DNA of 28,178 nucleotides from JBCBTJ01 sp039818665. GTDB lineage: Bacteria; Pseudomonadota; Alphaproteobacteria; Caulobacterales; Hyphomonadaceae. Both the position numbers and the translations under genes were made by a program. The stretch is from the NCBI GenBank assembly GCA_039818665.1, contig JBCBTJ010000043.1:1-28178 (forward strand). Reading direction: 5' to 3'. The notes beneath the pieces are model-generated. The model searched no databases. It was not told the DNA's origin and saw nothing but the letters and a program-made list of their open reading frames with translations. Shown here in pieces: positions 7,856 through 16,147 of this stretch; position 1 is the first letter of the stretch, and each line of letters opens with the position of its first letter.

Positions 7856-7908
7856 CTGGTCATTCGTCGCATTAAAAATCGATAAGAATACATCGAAAAT
7901 CAATAATG

Positions 7909-7920
7909 CTACATATGTAG
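7909..7920. promoter_or_regulatory. 12-bp perfect palindrome in AT-rich promoter region of the UrcA gene
   Basis: CTACATATGTAG is a perfect palindrome lying in an unusually AT-rich stretch (about 7870-7920) in otherwise GC-rich DNA, 45 bases upstream of the UrcA start codon. Such ATGT/ACAT dyads are the kind of site bound by PadR-like and other winged-helix repressors. No regulator gene lies next to it, so the operator role is inferred. Confidence 0.4.
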
Positions 7921-7965
7921 TGCGCGTCGCAGAGCGCGCCCGTCGCACATATGGAGAGAGACCCA

Positions 7966-8286
7966 ATGACTCGCACCGCCGCTTTCGCCGCCCTCGCCTT
8001 CGCCGTCGCTCCGGCCGCGCCGGCTTTGGCTGAAAAAGACGCCACACATTCCGTTGCGATCGATCTCAGCGGTTACGACCTGACCACCATGGAAGGCGGT
8101 GAGATGGTCTATCGGATGATCCGCAAGGCCGCCCGCAGCGCTTGCGGCGTCACCTCCGGTCGCAAAGACCTTCGCCTCAAAGCCGCGGAAGACGCGTGCA
8201 TGGAAGAAGCGATCGAAAACGCCGTCGCGAGCATGACGGCCGCGTCGGTGCGCACCGCGCACGCCCGCCATGGTGGCGCGGGTTAA
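7966..8286 (+). CDS. UrcA family protein, secreted
   Basis: This 106-residue protein has an N-terminal signal peptide (about 1-22, ending ALA). The mature part follows the UrcA pattern: a short strand ending IDLSGYDLTT, then a helix with EMVYRMIRKAARSACG, and a second conserved cysteine (C60 and C78, likely a disulfide), then an Ala-rich helix. UrcA proteins are small periplasmic proteins of unknown function common in Sphingomonadales and Caulobacterales. The start is ATG 7966, with GGAGAGAG just upstream; an in-frame ATG at 7951 overlaps that site. It has its own AT-rich promoter region and is convergent with the ABC ATPase gene. Confidence 0.85.
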   Translation: MTRTAAFAALAFAVAPAAPALAEKDATHSVAIDLSGYDLTTMEGGEMVYRMIRKAARSACGVTSGRKDLRLKAAEDACMEEAIENAVASMTAASVRTAHARHGGAG

Positions 8287-8316
8287 ACCCCTCGCGGCGC
8301 CCGATCACGCTCCCGA

Positions 8317-10128
8317 TCAGGCGTCGAACTCGGCCACCAGGTGCCCCGGCGCGACCTCTTCGAGCTTCGGTTCGTATTGGTCGGCGTCGGGGTCGTCGAT
8401 CACTTTGGACTTTAGGAACCGGAGGCTCGCCCGCGTATCCAGCGGGCTTGGCAAATCGCCGACCAGCTTGATGCGCGCCCGCGCCCGCTCGGATTTCGGG
8501 TCGGCGTTCGGCACGGCCGAGATCAGCGCCTTCGTGTAGGGGTGACGCGCATCGTCATAGATCGCGTCGCGCCCCGCCAGCTCCACCACGCGCCCAAGAT
8601 ACAGCACCATGACCCGGTGGCTGATCTCCCGCACAACGGCGAGATCGTGCGAGATGAAGATCATGGACAGGCCAAGCGATTTTTGGAGGTCGATGAGCAA
8701 ATCGACCACTTGCGCCTGGACCGAAACGTCCAGCGCGGAGACGGCTTCGTCGCAAATCACGAGCTTTGGATCGAGGATCATCGCGCGCGCGATGCCGACG
8801 CGTTGGTTCTGACCGCCCGACAATTCGTGAGGATACCGGTTGATGAGATTCGGATCGAGCTCGACCTTCGAAAGCATCTCTCGGACTTTTTCCTCGCGTC
8901 CGGCGGCCGACAATCGCGGGGCGTGGACGGTGAGCGGCTCGGCGATGGATTTGCCGATGGTCATGCGCGGATCGAGGCTTGCGAGCGGGTCTTGAAAGAC
9001 GATCTGAAGGTCTGAGCGAAGCGCGTTCATTTCCGAGCGATCGGCGTCGGTGAGGTTCGCGCCCATCCAGGCGATCGCGCCGCTCGTCGGCTCCACCAAA
9101 CGCAGGACGCCGCGCGCGAGCGTCGACTTTCCGCACCCGGACTCTCCGACCACGCCCAATGTCTCGCCGGGCCTTAAGTCGAACGACACGCCGTTTACGG
9201 CTTTCAGCGGTTTTTTGCGCCCGAACAGTCCGCCGCCGACATTGATCGGGAAATGCACGCGCACGTCCCGGGCTTCCAAAACCGGCGCTGCGGCGGCGTC
9301 AGGCGCCGGGGCGAGGGCGGGCCGGTCGCCGCGATCGGGCTGATCGAGCCGCGGCACCGCGTCCAAGAGCATTTTGGTGTACTCGTGGCGCGGCGCGTAA
9401 AAGATGTCGTCGACGCCGCCGCGCTCGACGATTTCTCCGTAGCGCATGACGACGACGCGATCGCACATGCGCGCCACCACGCCCATATTGTGGGTGATCA
9501 TCATAATCGCCGCGCCGGTTTCGCGCTTCAGCTCGTCCATAAGGTCGAGCACCTGGGCTTGCACCGTGACGTCGAGCGCGGTTGTCGGCTCGTCGGCGAG
9601 CAAGAGCTCCGGCCCGCACAGCATGGCGATGGCGATCATGACGCGCTGGCGCATGCCGCCGGACAGCTCGTGCGGGAATTGGTTCATCCGCCTTGCGGCT
9701 TCCGGAATGCGGACATTCTCCAGCCATTCGACGCACAGCTTGTCCGCGTCAGCGCCTTTGAGGCCTTTATGTACTGCGAGTGTTTCGCGCATCTGCGCGC
9801 CGACCGTCATATGGGGCGTCAGCGATGTGAGGGGGTCTTGGAAGATCATCGAGATCTTCGCGCCGCTGATGTCGCGCCGTATTTTGCGGTTGGCCGTCAG
9901 CAGGTCGGTTCCATGAAATAAGATTTTGCCGGAAGCCGCGCCATTCGCGGCGAGCAGGCCCATCGCCGACAGCGCCGTCTGGCTTTTGCCCGAACCCGAC
10001 TCGCCGACCACGCCGAGGCATTCGCCCGGTTGAATGTCGAGGTGGACGCCGCGCACCGCATGGACGGTTCCGTCCGGGGTGTCGAAGTCGATGACGAGAT
10101 TTTTGATATCGAGAATAGGCTGGGTCAC
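8317..10128 (-). CDS. Fused dual-ATPase subunit of a peptide/nickel-type ABC transporter (DppD-DppF-like)
   Basis: The 603-residue protein carries two complete ABC ATPase domains. Domain 1 has Walker A GESGSGKSQ (about 42-50), signature LSGGMRQRV (about 155-163) and Walker B LLLADEP (about 175-181). Domain 2 has GESGCGKST (about 328-336), LSGGQNQRV (about 436-444) and LVICDEA (about 456-462). Both carry the C-terminal oligopeptide-transporter tail (RHEYTKMLL, RHPYTKALI). Fused forms such as YejF and GsiA energise import of peptides or glutathione. No permease or binding-protein gene is next to it, so partners lie elsewhere. GTG 10128 has a good AAAGGA site nine bases upstream; ATG 10158 is the alternative start. 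Confidence 0.9.
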   Translation of the reverse strand: MTQPILDIKNLVIDFDTPDGTVHAVRGVHLDIQPGECLGVVGESGSGKSQTALSAMGLLAANGAASGKILFHGTDLLTANRKIRRDISGAKISMIFQDPLTSLTPHMTVGAQMRETLAVHKGLKGADADKLCVEWLENVRIPEAARRMNQFPHELSGGMRQRVMIAIAMLCGPELLLADEPTTALDVTVQAQVLDLMDELKRETGAAIMMITHNMGVVARMCDRVVVMRYGEIVERGGVDDIFYAPRHEYTKMLLDAVPRLDQPDRGDRPALAPAPDAAAAPVLEARDVRVHFPINVGGGLFGRKKPLKAVNGVSFDLRPGETLGVVGESGCGKSTLARGVLRLVEPTSGAIAWMGANLTDADRSEMNALRSDLQIVFQDPLASLDPRMTIGKSIAEPLTVHAPRLSAAGREEKVREMLSKVELDPNLINRYPHELSGGQNQRVGIARAMILDPKLVICDEAVSALDVSVQAQVVDLLIDLQKSLGLSMIFISHDLAVVREISHRVMVLYLGRVVELAGRDAIYDDARHPYTKALISAVPNADPKSERARARIKLVGDLPSPLDTRASLRFLKSKVIDDPDADQYEPKLEEVAPGHLVAEFDA

Positions 10129-10199
10129 GCGCGCGCTCGTCCTTTCAAAGCGCTGCATTCCGTCGTCGGCGGCGGCCTAAAGTCAACGCTTCGAGGCGC

Positions 10200-10547
10200 C
10201 TAGCCGAGCAGCGCGGCCTGAACGTCTTTCGTCCAGCCGACATGGATCGCGTCGCCGGCCTCCAAGACGGGTCGTTTGATCAAGGTCGGGTGCGCCGCCA
10301 ACAGGTCCAGCGCCTTGGCTTCGTCGAGATCGGCCTTGTCGGCCGGCTCAAGGCTCCGCCACGTGGTCGATTTGGTGTTGATGAGCTTCTGCCATCCGAC
10401 CGCTTCGGCCCAGCGCTTTAATTGCTCGGAGGAGACGCCGTCCGCGCGCACATCCACAAATGCCGCCGGCGTTCCCGCCGCCTCCAGCGCTTTCAGCGCC
10501 TTGCGGCACGTGTCGCAGGTCTTGAGGCCGTAGAGCGTCAGGCTCAT
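10200..10547 (-). CDS. ArsC/Spx-family reductase (YffB-like)
   Basis: This 115-residue thioredoxin-fold protein has a CDTC motif (C11, C14) near its start and the family segment INTKSTTWRSL (about 56-66), followed by HPTLIKRPVL, the usual cis-Pro region. This pattern is YffB/Spx-like rather than true arsenate reductase; YffB-type proteins are thought to be glutathione-dependent thiol reductases with unknown substrates. Its ATG overlaps the stop of the M23 gene as ATGA, making it the last gene of the protease operon that begins near 14991. No arsenic genes are nearby. Confidence 0.88.
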   Translation of the reverse strand: MSLTLYGLKTCDTCRKALKALEAAGTPAAFVDVRADGVSSEQLKRWAEAVGWQKLINTKSTTWRSLEPADKADLDEAKALDLLAAHPTLIKRPVLEAGDAIHVGWTKDVQAALLG

Positions 10548-11722
10548 TCGCCGCTGCTCGTCCGTTCGCTCACGAACCCTTCGGTGATCACAGCCCCTTC
10601 GGGAATGGGCAGGGGCGTCGACGCCACCGCGACGTTTTGGGGCACCTCTTCGCCCGGGCCGCCTTCACGTCTTTCGTAGGACGCCACCAGCGAGGTGTAA
10701 GGCGGCACGAAGGCCCAGCCATGCTCGGCGGTATTCACTTTGATCTCGAAATGGAGATGGAAAGTGGTGGGCGTGCCCCCGAAGTCTTTCGAAACGTATC
10801 CGATCACTTGGCCGGCCTCGACTTGCTCGTTCAGCTCCACCTCAAGCGCCTGCATGTTCATATGCAGATACCGGTAGATCCGGCTGCCGGCGCGGACGTT
10901 CACGGTGTAGCGGCCGATATTGGAGATCACGCCGTCTTCGGCGGCCACGACCGCATAGAGGCGGCGATCGGCGGATGATGTGCGCCGGAGTTGTTCGCAG
11001 CCCTGGGGCGTCCCGACGCGGATGTCCTGGCCGAGATGAACGCCGCTTATCGGGCAGAAGGGCGTGGAGAAGCGCGAGCTTCGCGTCTCGCAGAAATTGT
11101 CCCGCCAGGGGTACTCATAGTTTCGGGGGTCGCACTCGTCGCCGCCGCCGACGCCGCCGCCGAAATTCCAAACCTGCGACTGCGGATAGGCGAACGCGTC
11201 CTGGATCGGGAACACCATGTCGGGCGCGAAGACGGTACGGTCGGGAGACCCGGCGCCGGACCCGGCGAGCAACACGCCGGCCGGATGATAAGAGAATGTC
11301 GGCTCGACGGGCTCTGGCTCGGGTTCGATCGGCGCAGGCTCCGGCTCGGGCTCCGCCGGGGCGGGCTCAGGTTCCGGGTCGGCGATCGGCGCGGGATCAG
11401 GTTCAGGCTCGCTCGGCGCCGGTTCTGGGTCCAAGGTCGCTGGGTCCGGCTCGGCTGGCGCGGGATCGGTCACGGGCTCCGGCTCGGGCGCCGGATCACT
11501 CGGCTCCGGCGTGTCGGGAGCCGGCGCGCCGTCGTCAGGCTCGCTGTCCGACGGCAACTCGACCGAATGGCCGGGAACGGGTTCGTCCGGCGGAGGCGGC
11601 GGCGGACCGTCGTTTGCGCCCCGATCATCGGGTTGATCGTTTCCCCGACCCGGAATTCGAACGGCGTCGCACGCTGTTGCGAGCAGGGCGCCAACCAGCG
11701 CGGCGGCGAGGGCGCGCCTCAT
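10544..11722 (-). CDS. M23-family peptidase lipoprotein with Glu-Pro-rich linker
   Basis: This 392-residue product starts with a lipoprotein signal peptide (lipobox ATAC, Cys18). Residues 40-141 form a low-complexity tract of Pro, Glu and Asp with a repeated EPEPAP unit, probably an extended spacer from the membrane toward the cell wall. The C-terminal peptidase domain has the LytM-type zinc motifs HLGQD (H229, D233) and HLHFE (H322, H324), plus YLHM (H287). M23 enzymes cut peptide crosslinks in peptidoglycan; with the metal ligands intact it is probably active. Four cysteines between 197 and 241 may form disulfides. It overlaps the genes on both sides, so it belongs to the S8-protease operon. 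Confidence 0.88.
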   Translation of the reverse strand: MRRALAAALVGALLATACDAVRIPGRGNDQPDDRGANDGPPPPPPDEPVPGHSVELPSDSEPDDGAPAPDTPEPSDPAPEPEPVTDPAPAEPDPATLDPEPAPSEPEPDPAPIADPEPEPAPAEPEPEPAPIEPEPEPVEPTFSYHPAGVLLAGSGAGSPDRTVFAPDMVFPIQDAFAYPQSQVWNFGGGVGGGDECDPRNYEYPWRDNFCETRSSRFSTPFCPISGVHLGQDIRVGTPQGCEQLRRTSSADRRLYAVVAAEDGVISNIGRYTVNVRAGSRIYRYLHMNMQALEVELNEQVEAGQVIGYVSKDFGGTPTTFHLHFEIKVNTAEHGWAFVPPYTSLVASYERREGGPGEEVPQNVAVASTPLPIPEGAVITEGFVSERTSSGE

Positions 11723-12339
11723 CAGCGGCTTCCCGCCACAACTAGATTTTCGGCGATTTCGAGCGCCTCGTCAGCCTCGATGCAGGTGTTGGTTCGCGGG
11801 TTTAGCTCTTTGCATTCGAATTCGATCAAATAGTCCGCGCCGTAGCGCGACAGCGCCACCTGGGCGCCGGCCGCGGTCGCGGTGAATACCGCGTCTTCGT
11901 TGCGCGTGCGCGGCTTGCCTTCGACCGTGGGCATCTCGTTCGTGCCATTGACCACGATGTCGTAGCGCGGACCCGGATAGGCGGCGAAGTATCCGTCCGG
12001 CAACTGCATGAAACGCGGCCCCCCGCCATCGGCGCTTTGCGCCGTCACAACGCCGGTCGGAAGCAAGATCGGCACGGCGATGTCGCTGGCGTCGGCCGAC
12101 TGCGCGGTGAACGTGTCGTCGTTCCGGTCCGCTCTGGACGCGAAGTCTTCGCGGGCCGCGTCCCAATCGATCTCGGCCTTCAGGGATTGCGGCTCGACCT
12201 GCGCCGGTTCAGCCGCCGCCGGCGGCGGAGGCGGTGGCGAGGGCGGCGGCGCATGGGTTTCACGTTCGGCAGGTGTTCGAACCTCGCCGCATCCCGCCAG
12301 CGCAAACGCGCTGGCGGCGACCAACCATCTCGCCATCAT
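11722..12339 (-). CDS. Proline-rich lipoprotein of unknown function
   Basis: The 205-residue product has a lipoprotein signal peptide ending ALAGC (Cys17), then a Pro-rich tract with PPPPPP (about 32-46). The remainder is a small, mostly beta domain containing VPILLPTG, the hydrophobic segment GYFAAYPGPRYDIVVNG, and two cysteines near the end (FECKE, TCIEA). The pentapeptide TAQSAD occurs twice around the VPILLPTG strand. I do not recognise the family. The start is ATG 12339, which overlaps the upstream stop as ATGA; ATG 12336 is equally possible. The gene overlaps the M23 start by one base, so both products are probably made together. Confidence 0.75.
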   Translation of the reverse strand: MMARWLVAASAFALAGCGEVRTPAERETHAPPPSPPPPPPAAAEPAQVEPQSLKAEIDWDAAREDFASRADRNDDTFTAQSADASDIAVPILLPTGVVTAQSADGGGPRFMQLPDGYFAAYPGPRYDIVVNGTNEMPTVEGKPRTRNEDAVFTATAAGAQVALSRYGADYLIEFECKELNPRTNTCIEADEALEIAENLVVAGSR

Positions 12340-12875
12340 TCGGGTATGCCTCCAGGATGTGCGGTGTAGTCGGGATCCGCGTAGCGAACGCCGGGCGCGG
12401 CCTCCAGTCTTTGTCGAACCTCGGCGGCGATCGCACGAACCGGCCGCCGGTCGTTGTCCGGGGTGTACGTCAAAATACACTCGCCCGAATAGGTGACGTC
12501 CTTGAGCGTCAAGCCTTGGAGCGGCGGTTTGTCGGCCGCCCAGGCTTTGAAAGCCGCTCTCGCTGCGTCGGGGTCTGATCGAAACTCGCCCAGCACCTCG
12601 TCGATTTCTTCGACGCCGTTGAACCGTACGATGAAGTCGACCGATTGGGAACGCGTTCCCGATGCGGCGCCCCCGCCGCCGTCCTCAGGCGGCTCTGTAT
12701 AGCTGGCCGCGGCCATGAGCGGCCCGCTTGGCGCCGAGGCCGCTTCGGCGCTTTCCAGGTCGCTGTTCGCCCCGATGAACACCAAGGCCGCGGCAGCCGC
12801 CGTCATGGTGATCAAACCGGCAAGGCCGAGGGGGCCGCCGAGATGGGGCGAAGAAAACCGGCCGTCATCCGTCAC
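12336..12875 (-). CDS. Membrane-anchored protein resembling a free-standing subtilase prodomain (I9-like)
   Basis: The 179-residue product has one N-terminal membrane segment (about 14-36), so the rest should face the periplasm. After a Gly/Pro-rich linker, residues 79-170 form a compact alpha/beta region. It ends VRQRLEAAPGVRYADPDY (153-170), the typical closing helix-strand of S8 prodomains, where a sequence like VEYAEPDY precedes the protease. The prodomain of the adjacent S8 gene has a parallel segment, VIQELRASNDFEYVEKDF. It may act in trans as inhibitor or folding helper; this is inference. GTG 12875 is preceded by AAGGGGG at six bases and lies 19 bases after the S8 stop. Confidence 0.7.
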   Translation of the reverse strand: MTDDGRFSSPHLGGPLGLAGLITMTAAAAALVFIGANSDLESAEAASAPSGPLMAAASYTEPPEDGGGGAASGTRSQSVDFIVRFNGVEEIDEVLGEFRSDPDAARAAFKAWAADKPPLQGLTLKDVTYSGECILTYTPDNDRRPVRAIAAEVRQRLEAAPGVRYADPDYTAHPGGIPE

Positions 12876-12894
12876 GCGCGCCCCCTTGGCGTTC

Positions 12895-14991
12895 CTATGG
12901 CTCCGCCGCCAAGCCGAGATTCAACAAGCCCGCGCCGCACGCCACCGCGCACATGCCGGGGGAGCCGTCGACCGCCTCGCCGCCGCTGGTGAGGTCCGCG
13001 CAGGGACGGGCGCATTGGATCGGCTCCCGCGGCTCCAGCGCCGAGAGCAATTGCGCGGTGATCTCCGACGAGGTCATCTCGGGCCGATCGGCTTTCATCA
13101 GCGCCAGCGCCGCCGACACGTGCGGCGCCGCCATGCTGGTGCCCTGTTCGAATGCGTAAAAGCATGTCTCCACCGCGTTCCCAGTCAGCGGATCATAACA
13201 GTTCGCAGCCGACTTCGTCGACAGCACCCCGTCCGGGCGGCCGTCGCCATTGTCGTCGCGGCTGAGGTCGCCGCCTGGCGCCAAAACGTCGACTTCGTCG
13301 CCATAGTTCGAGTAGGGCGCGATGTGTCCGCGCGCGTCGCCAGCGGCCGCGGTGATCACATTGTTGCAGCCGCCCGGCGCGTAGAAGCGCGTAGACACAC
13401 GCGCATTGCCGGCGGCTGCGACGACGATCGCGCCCCGTTCCGTAACCGCGTCGATCGCGTCCTGCAGCGAGGCGGGGCAGAATTCGAACAGTCCGATCGA
13501 CAGGTTGATGATATCGGCCGGGTTTTCGTTCCAGATCTCCGCGCCGCCCTCGTCGATCGCCGGGATCAAGCCGCCAGCCCATCGGATCGCATCGTTGATG
13601 TCCGACAGTCGTCCGCCGCATTTGCCAAGGGCGCGAACGGGAACGATCTTGACGTTCCACGCGCCGGCCGCAACGCCGGTCCCATTGTTCGAGGCCGCCG
13701 CGCCGACGGTGCCCGCCACATGGGTGCCGTGGAACGAGTTTTCGGCCAGCGGATCGTTCGGGTCGCAAATGTCGCCGGGATCGTCGGGGTCGCTGTCGCG
13801 ACCGTCGCCGTCATTGCCCATGAGCGGGTCGGAGACCATGTCCCAGCCCGGCGCGACATTCGGAGAGCCCGCGATTTCCGGATGGTCCATCTCCAGGCCG
13901 GTATCGACCACGGCCACGACCACCTCGGCCGAGCCGTCGGAGTTCCGGGTCCAAAAGTCCACGAAGCCGGCCCCGCCGAGTGAGGCGTCCTCCCCCTCGC
14001 CGTTCTTTTGGAAATGCCACTGCAAATCCCAAAGCGGATCGTTCGGTTCGACATAAGCCAACGTCGTCGGCGTTTCCGCCGGGCGTCGCGCGAATTGGTG
14101 ATCGAACAAGAAGTCCTTCTCGACATATTCAAAGTCGTTCGACGCGCGAAGCTCCTGGATCACGCACTCGGTGGCGAGCGCTGGATCCTCTCGCATGAGT
14201 TCGGGCGACGCGCCGCCGGGGCATTGGCGTCGCCGGTTCAGCGACCATTCCGGCAGGCGCGCTTGCAGCTGCGGCTCCGGCCGGATCGCTTCGAGCGCCG
14301 GGCGACGTAGGCGTAGCTCCTCCGGCGGCGGTCGCAACTGTGTCGGCTCAGGGGCGTATTGCGCGAATTCGATCTTCATTTGGCCGCTGAGCGACGGCTG
14401 GACGCGGCCCTGAATGCCGTACTTCTCCATCACGTCGTACATCTTGTCTTCAACGTCGGCTTGGACGTCGCCGCGCCACTTTTCAGAGGGAAGACGGCGG
14501 ATCCGCTTCAGCTGCGCCCGGTCCTGCACGGCGCGGGGCGTGACGCGCATGCCCGACCTCGGCTGGGGAAGGCGGCGCTCGGCGGTTGCATTCGGCGCCG
14601 GGGCCTCCGCGACGCCTTCGGCGGCTTGCGGATCGATCGCTTCAAAAGCCGGTCCGCCGTCTTCCAGCTCAATGGCTTCGAGCGATTCCAGTTCCAGCGC
14701 GGCGAATTGCCGAGGCTTGGCCACGATGGACCCAATGACGAAGCGGCTCGACTCCGGCTGGATCGCGGGAGAGTCGACGTCTCCGATCCGTCCAGCAAGG
14801 GCGCGCTCCATCTGCGTCACCTCCGCCATGGCCGAGCCGCGAGGCCGGCCGGGGGTTGCGACTTGGTCAATCGAGTCTTCGATCAAGCCGCGGGCGCGGT
14901 CCAGGCGTTCTTCCGATTGATCGCAGCCGGCTGCGAGAGCCAATAAGCCGGCGGTCGCCAAACCCATCGCCGCACGTCTGACACCACCCAT
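12895..14991 (-). CDS. S8-family (subtilisin-like) serine protease, lipoprotein
   Basis: This 698-residue product has a lipoprotein signal peptide (lipobox LAAGC, Cys23), a long N-terminal region of about 310 residues, and a catalytic domain. The triad is complete: D363 in VVDTGLEMDHP, H421 in FHGTHVAGT and S619 in GTSMAAPHVS, with the oxyanion Asn in AAAGNA. Asp-rich loops (DGDGRDSDPDDPG; DDNGDGRPDG) look like Ca2+ sites. The N-terminal region ends in a prodomain-like segment (about 277-294). ATG 14991 was chosen because GGAGG sits five bases upstream; the frame also opens with TTG at 15003. It heads a five-gene envelope operon running to 10200. Confidence 0.92.
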   Translation of the reverse strand: MGGVRRAAMGLATAGLLALAAGCDQSEERLDRARGLIEDSIDQVATPGRPRGSAMAEVTQMERALAGRIGDVDSPAIQPESSRFVIGSIVAKPRQFAALELESLEAIELEDGGPAFEAIDPQAAEGVAEAPAPNATAERRLPQPRSGMRVTPRAVQDRAQLKRIRRLPSEKWRGDVQADVEDKMYDVMEKYGIQGRVQPSLSGQMKIEFAQYAPEPTQLRPPPEELRLRRPALEAIRPEPQLQARLPEWSLNRRRQCPGGASPELMREDPALATECVIQELRASNDFEYVEKDFLFDHQFARRPAETPTTLAYVEPNDPLWDLQWHFQKNGEGEDASLGGAGFVDFWTRNSDGSAEVVVAVVDTGLEMDHPEIAGSPNVAPGWDMVSDPLMGNDGDGRDSDPDDPGDICDPNDPLAENSFHGTHVAGTVGAAASNNGTGVAAGAWNVKIVPVRALGKCGGRLSDINDAIRWAGGLIPAIDEGGAEIWNENPADIINLSIGLFEFCPASLQDAIDAVTERGAIVVAAAGNARVSTRFYAPGGCNNVITAAAGDARGHIAPYSNYGDEVDVLAPGGDLSRDDNGDGRPDGVLSTKSAANCYDPLTGNAVETCFYAFEQGTSMAAPHVSAALALMKADRPEMTSSEITAQLLSALEPREPIQCARPCADLTSGGEAVDGSPGMCAVACGAGLLNLGLAAEP

Positions 14992-15078
14992 CGCCGCCTC
15001 CAAGAACTCAACCGCTTGAACGGGACCGTCTCGTATCTTAACCGTGTGTCAAGGGTATGGCGAGGCGGGGTGGCAGCC

Positions 15079-15777
15079 ATGGCGAGACCGCCGATCGTCA
15101 TTCTGACCGGCGCGGGGATTTCAGCCGAAAGCGGGCTTGGAACCTTTCGCGACAAGGACGGGATCTGGACCAAATACCCGCTTGAAGACCTTGCGACGCC
15201 CGAGGGTTTCGTGCGGAATCCAGACTTCGTTCAGGGCTTCTACAACGCCCGCCGCGCGCAACTGAAGTCGGCCAGCCCTCATGCCGGCCACGCCGCGCTG
15301 GCAGAGCTGGAGGCGGCTTGGGACGGCGCGCCCTTCCTTCTCGTCACGCAAAATGTCGACAATCTGCATGAGCAAGCCGGATCGCGGCAGGTCGCGCATA
15401 TGCATGGCGAACTCGCCAGCGCGCTCTGTCGGGCCTGCGGCGGCGCTTTCAAGTGGGAAGCCGATATCGAGGCGTCCTCGGCGTGTCTCGCATGCGGCCA
15501 ATTGGGAACGCTGCGGCCCGACGTCGTTTGGTTCGGCGAGATCCCCTATCACATGGATCAGATTATGGTCGCGATCGAACAGTGCGAGCTGTTCGTGTCG
15601 ATCGGCACCAGCGGCGCGGTCTACCCGGCCGCCGGTTTCGTTCAAATGGCGCGAGAGACGGGCGCGCGGACCGTTGAGCTCAACCTCGAGCCGTCGGACA
15701 ACGCTCACGCGTTCGACGAAGCGCTCTACGGGCCGGCGAGCGAGATCGTGCCGGCCTGGGCGGGAACGATAATGTGA
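15079..15777 (+). CDS. cobB: NAD-dependent protein deacylase, sirtuin class III (CobB-like)
   Basis: The 232-residue sirtuin removes acyl groups from lysine using NAD+. Visible elements are GAGISAESGL (11-20), QNVDNLH (91-97), the catalytic His in HMHGEL (H109), and four zinc cysteines (C117, C120, C136, C139). FYNARR contains the Tyr55/Arg58 pair that lets CobB and SIRT5 accept succinyl- and malonyl-lysine, so desuccinylation is likely as well as deacetylation. ATG 15079 was chosen because the fold begins there; the frame is open upstream to 15016. It is divergent from the S8 operon, whose start lies 87 bases away. Confidence 0.92.
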   Translation: MARPPIVILTGAGISAESGLGTFRDKDGIWTKYPLEDLATPEGFVRNPDFVQGFYNARRAQLKSASPHAGHAALAELEAAWDGAPFLLVTQNVDNLHEQAGSRQVAHMHGELASALCRACGGAFKWEADIEASSACLACGQLGTLRPDVVWFGEIPYHMDQIMVAIEQCELFVSIGTSGAVYPAAGFVQMARETGARTVELNLEPSDNAHAFDEALYGPASEIVPAWAGTIM

Positions 15778-15786
15778 TGAACGAGC

Positions 15787-16074
15787 TTATGTCGTCTGCA
15801 GTTTGCGAAACTCGCGGCGCAGTTCGTTTTCTTCGTCCGTCACAATCGTCTCGACCGCTTCGAGCCGCGACTTGAGCGCGGCGATCTGGGCCTGCGAGGC
15901 TTCAAGCTCGGCTTTCAGGCGCTCGACCTCTTCTGATTTGCGGGGGCCATAGGCTGGCTCGCCTGTTTCCGGGCTGCGGCGGCGACGGCGATGTCGCTTC
16001 GAGTTCGGACCGCAGAACGCCATCATCATCAATACCCCGATTATCGGCCAAAAAATCCACGACACGCCATCCAT
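15787..16074 (-). CDS. Small membrane protein with coiled coil (weakly PspB-like)
   Basis: The 95-residue product has one N-terminal membrane segment (about 4-20, SWIFWPIIGVLMMMAF), a strongly basic stretch (KRHRRRRR, about 26-33), and a C-terminal coiled coil (about 47-93). The coil ends RLEAVETIVTDEENELRREF. This order, a membrane helix followed by a coil with a late acidic end, is like PspB-type envelope-stress proteins, but the similarity is only general. No other psp genes are nearby. It is convergent with the sirtuin gene. Confidence 0.7.
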   Translation of the reverse strand: MDGVSWIFWPIIGVLMMMAFCGPNSKRHRRRRRSPETGEPAYGPRKSEEVERLKAELEASQAQIAALKSRLEAVETIVTDEENELRREFRKLQTT

Positions 16075-16147
16075 TGCATCCTCCGCTCAGGGTTTCCGTT
16101 TATCAATAAATCTTTGCCGAAGAGAGATAAGGTCGGACACACCGGAT

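Noticed and set aside
15033..15052. TTGACA on the minus strand (15052-15047) as a promoter for the S8 operon
   Set aside because: The -35 match is perfect, but the bases 17 positions downstream (ACGGTC) do not resemble a -10 element and the AGATAC stretch is too close.
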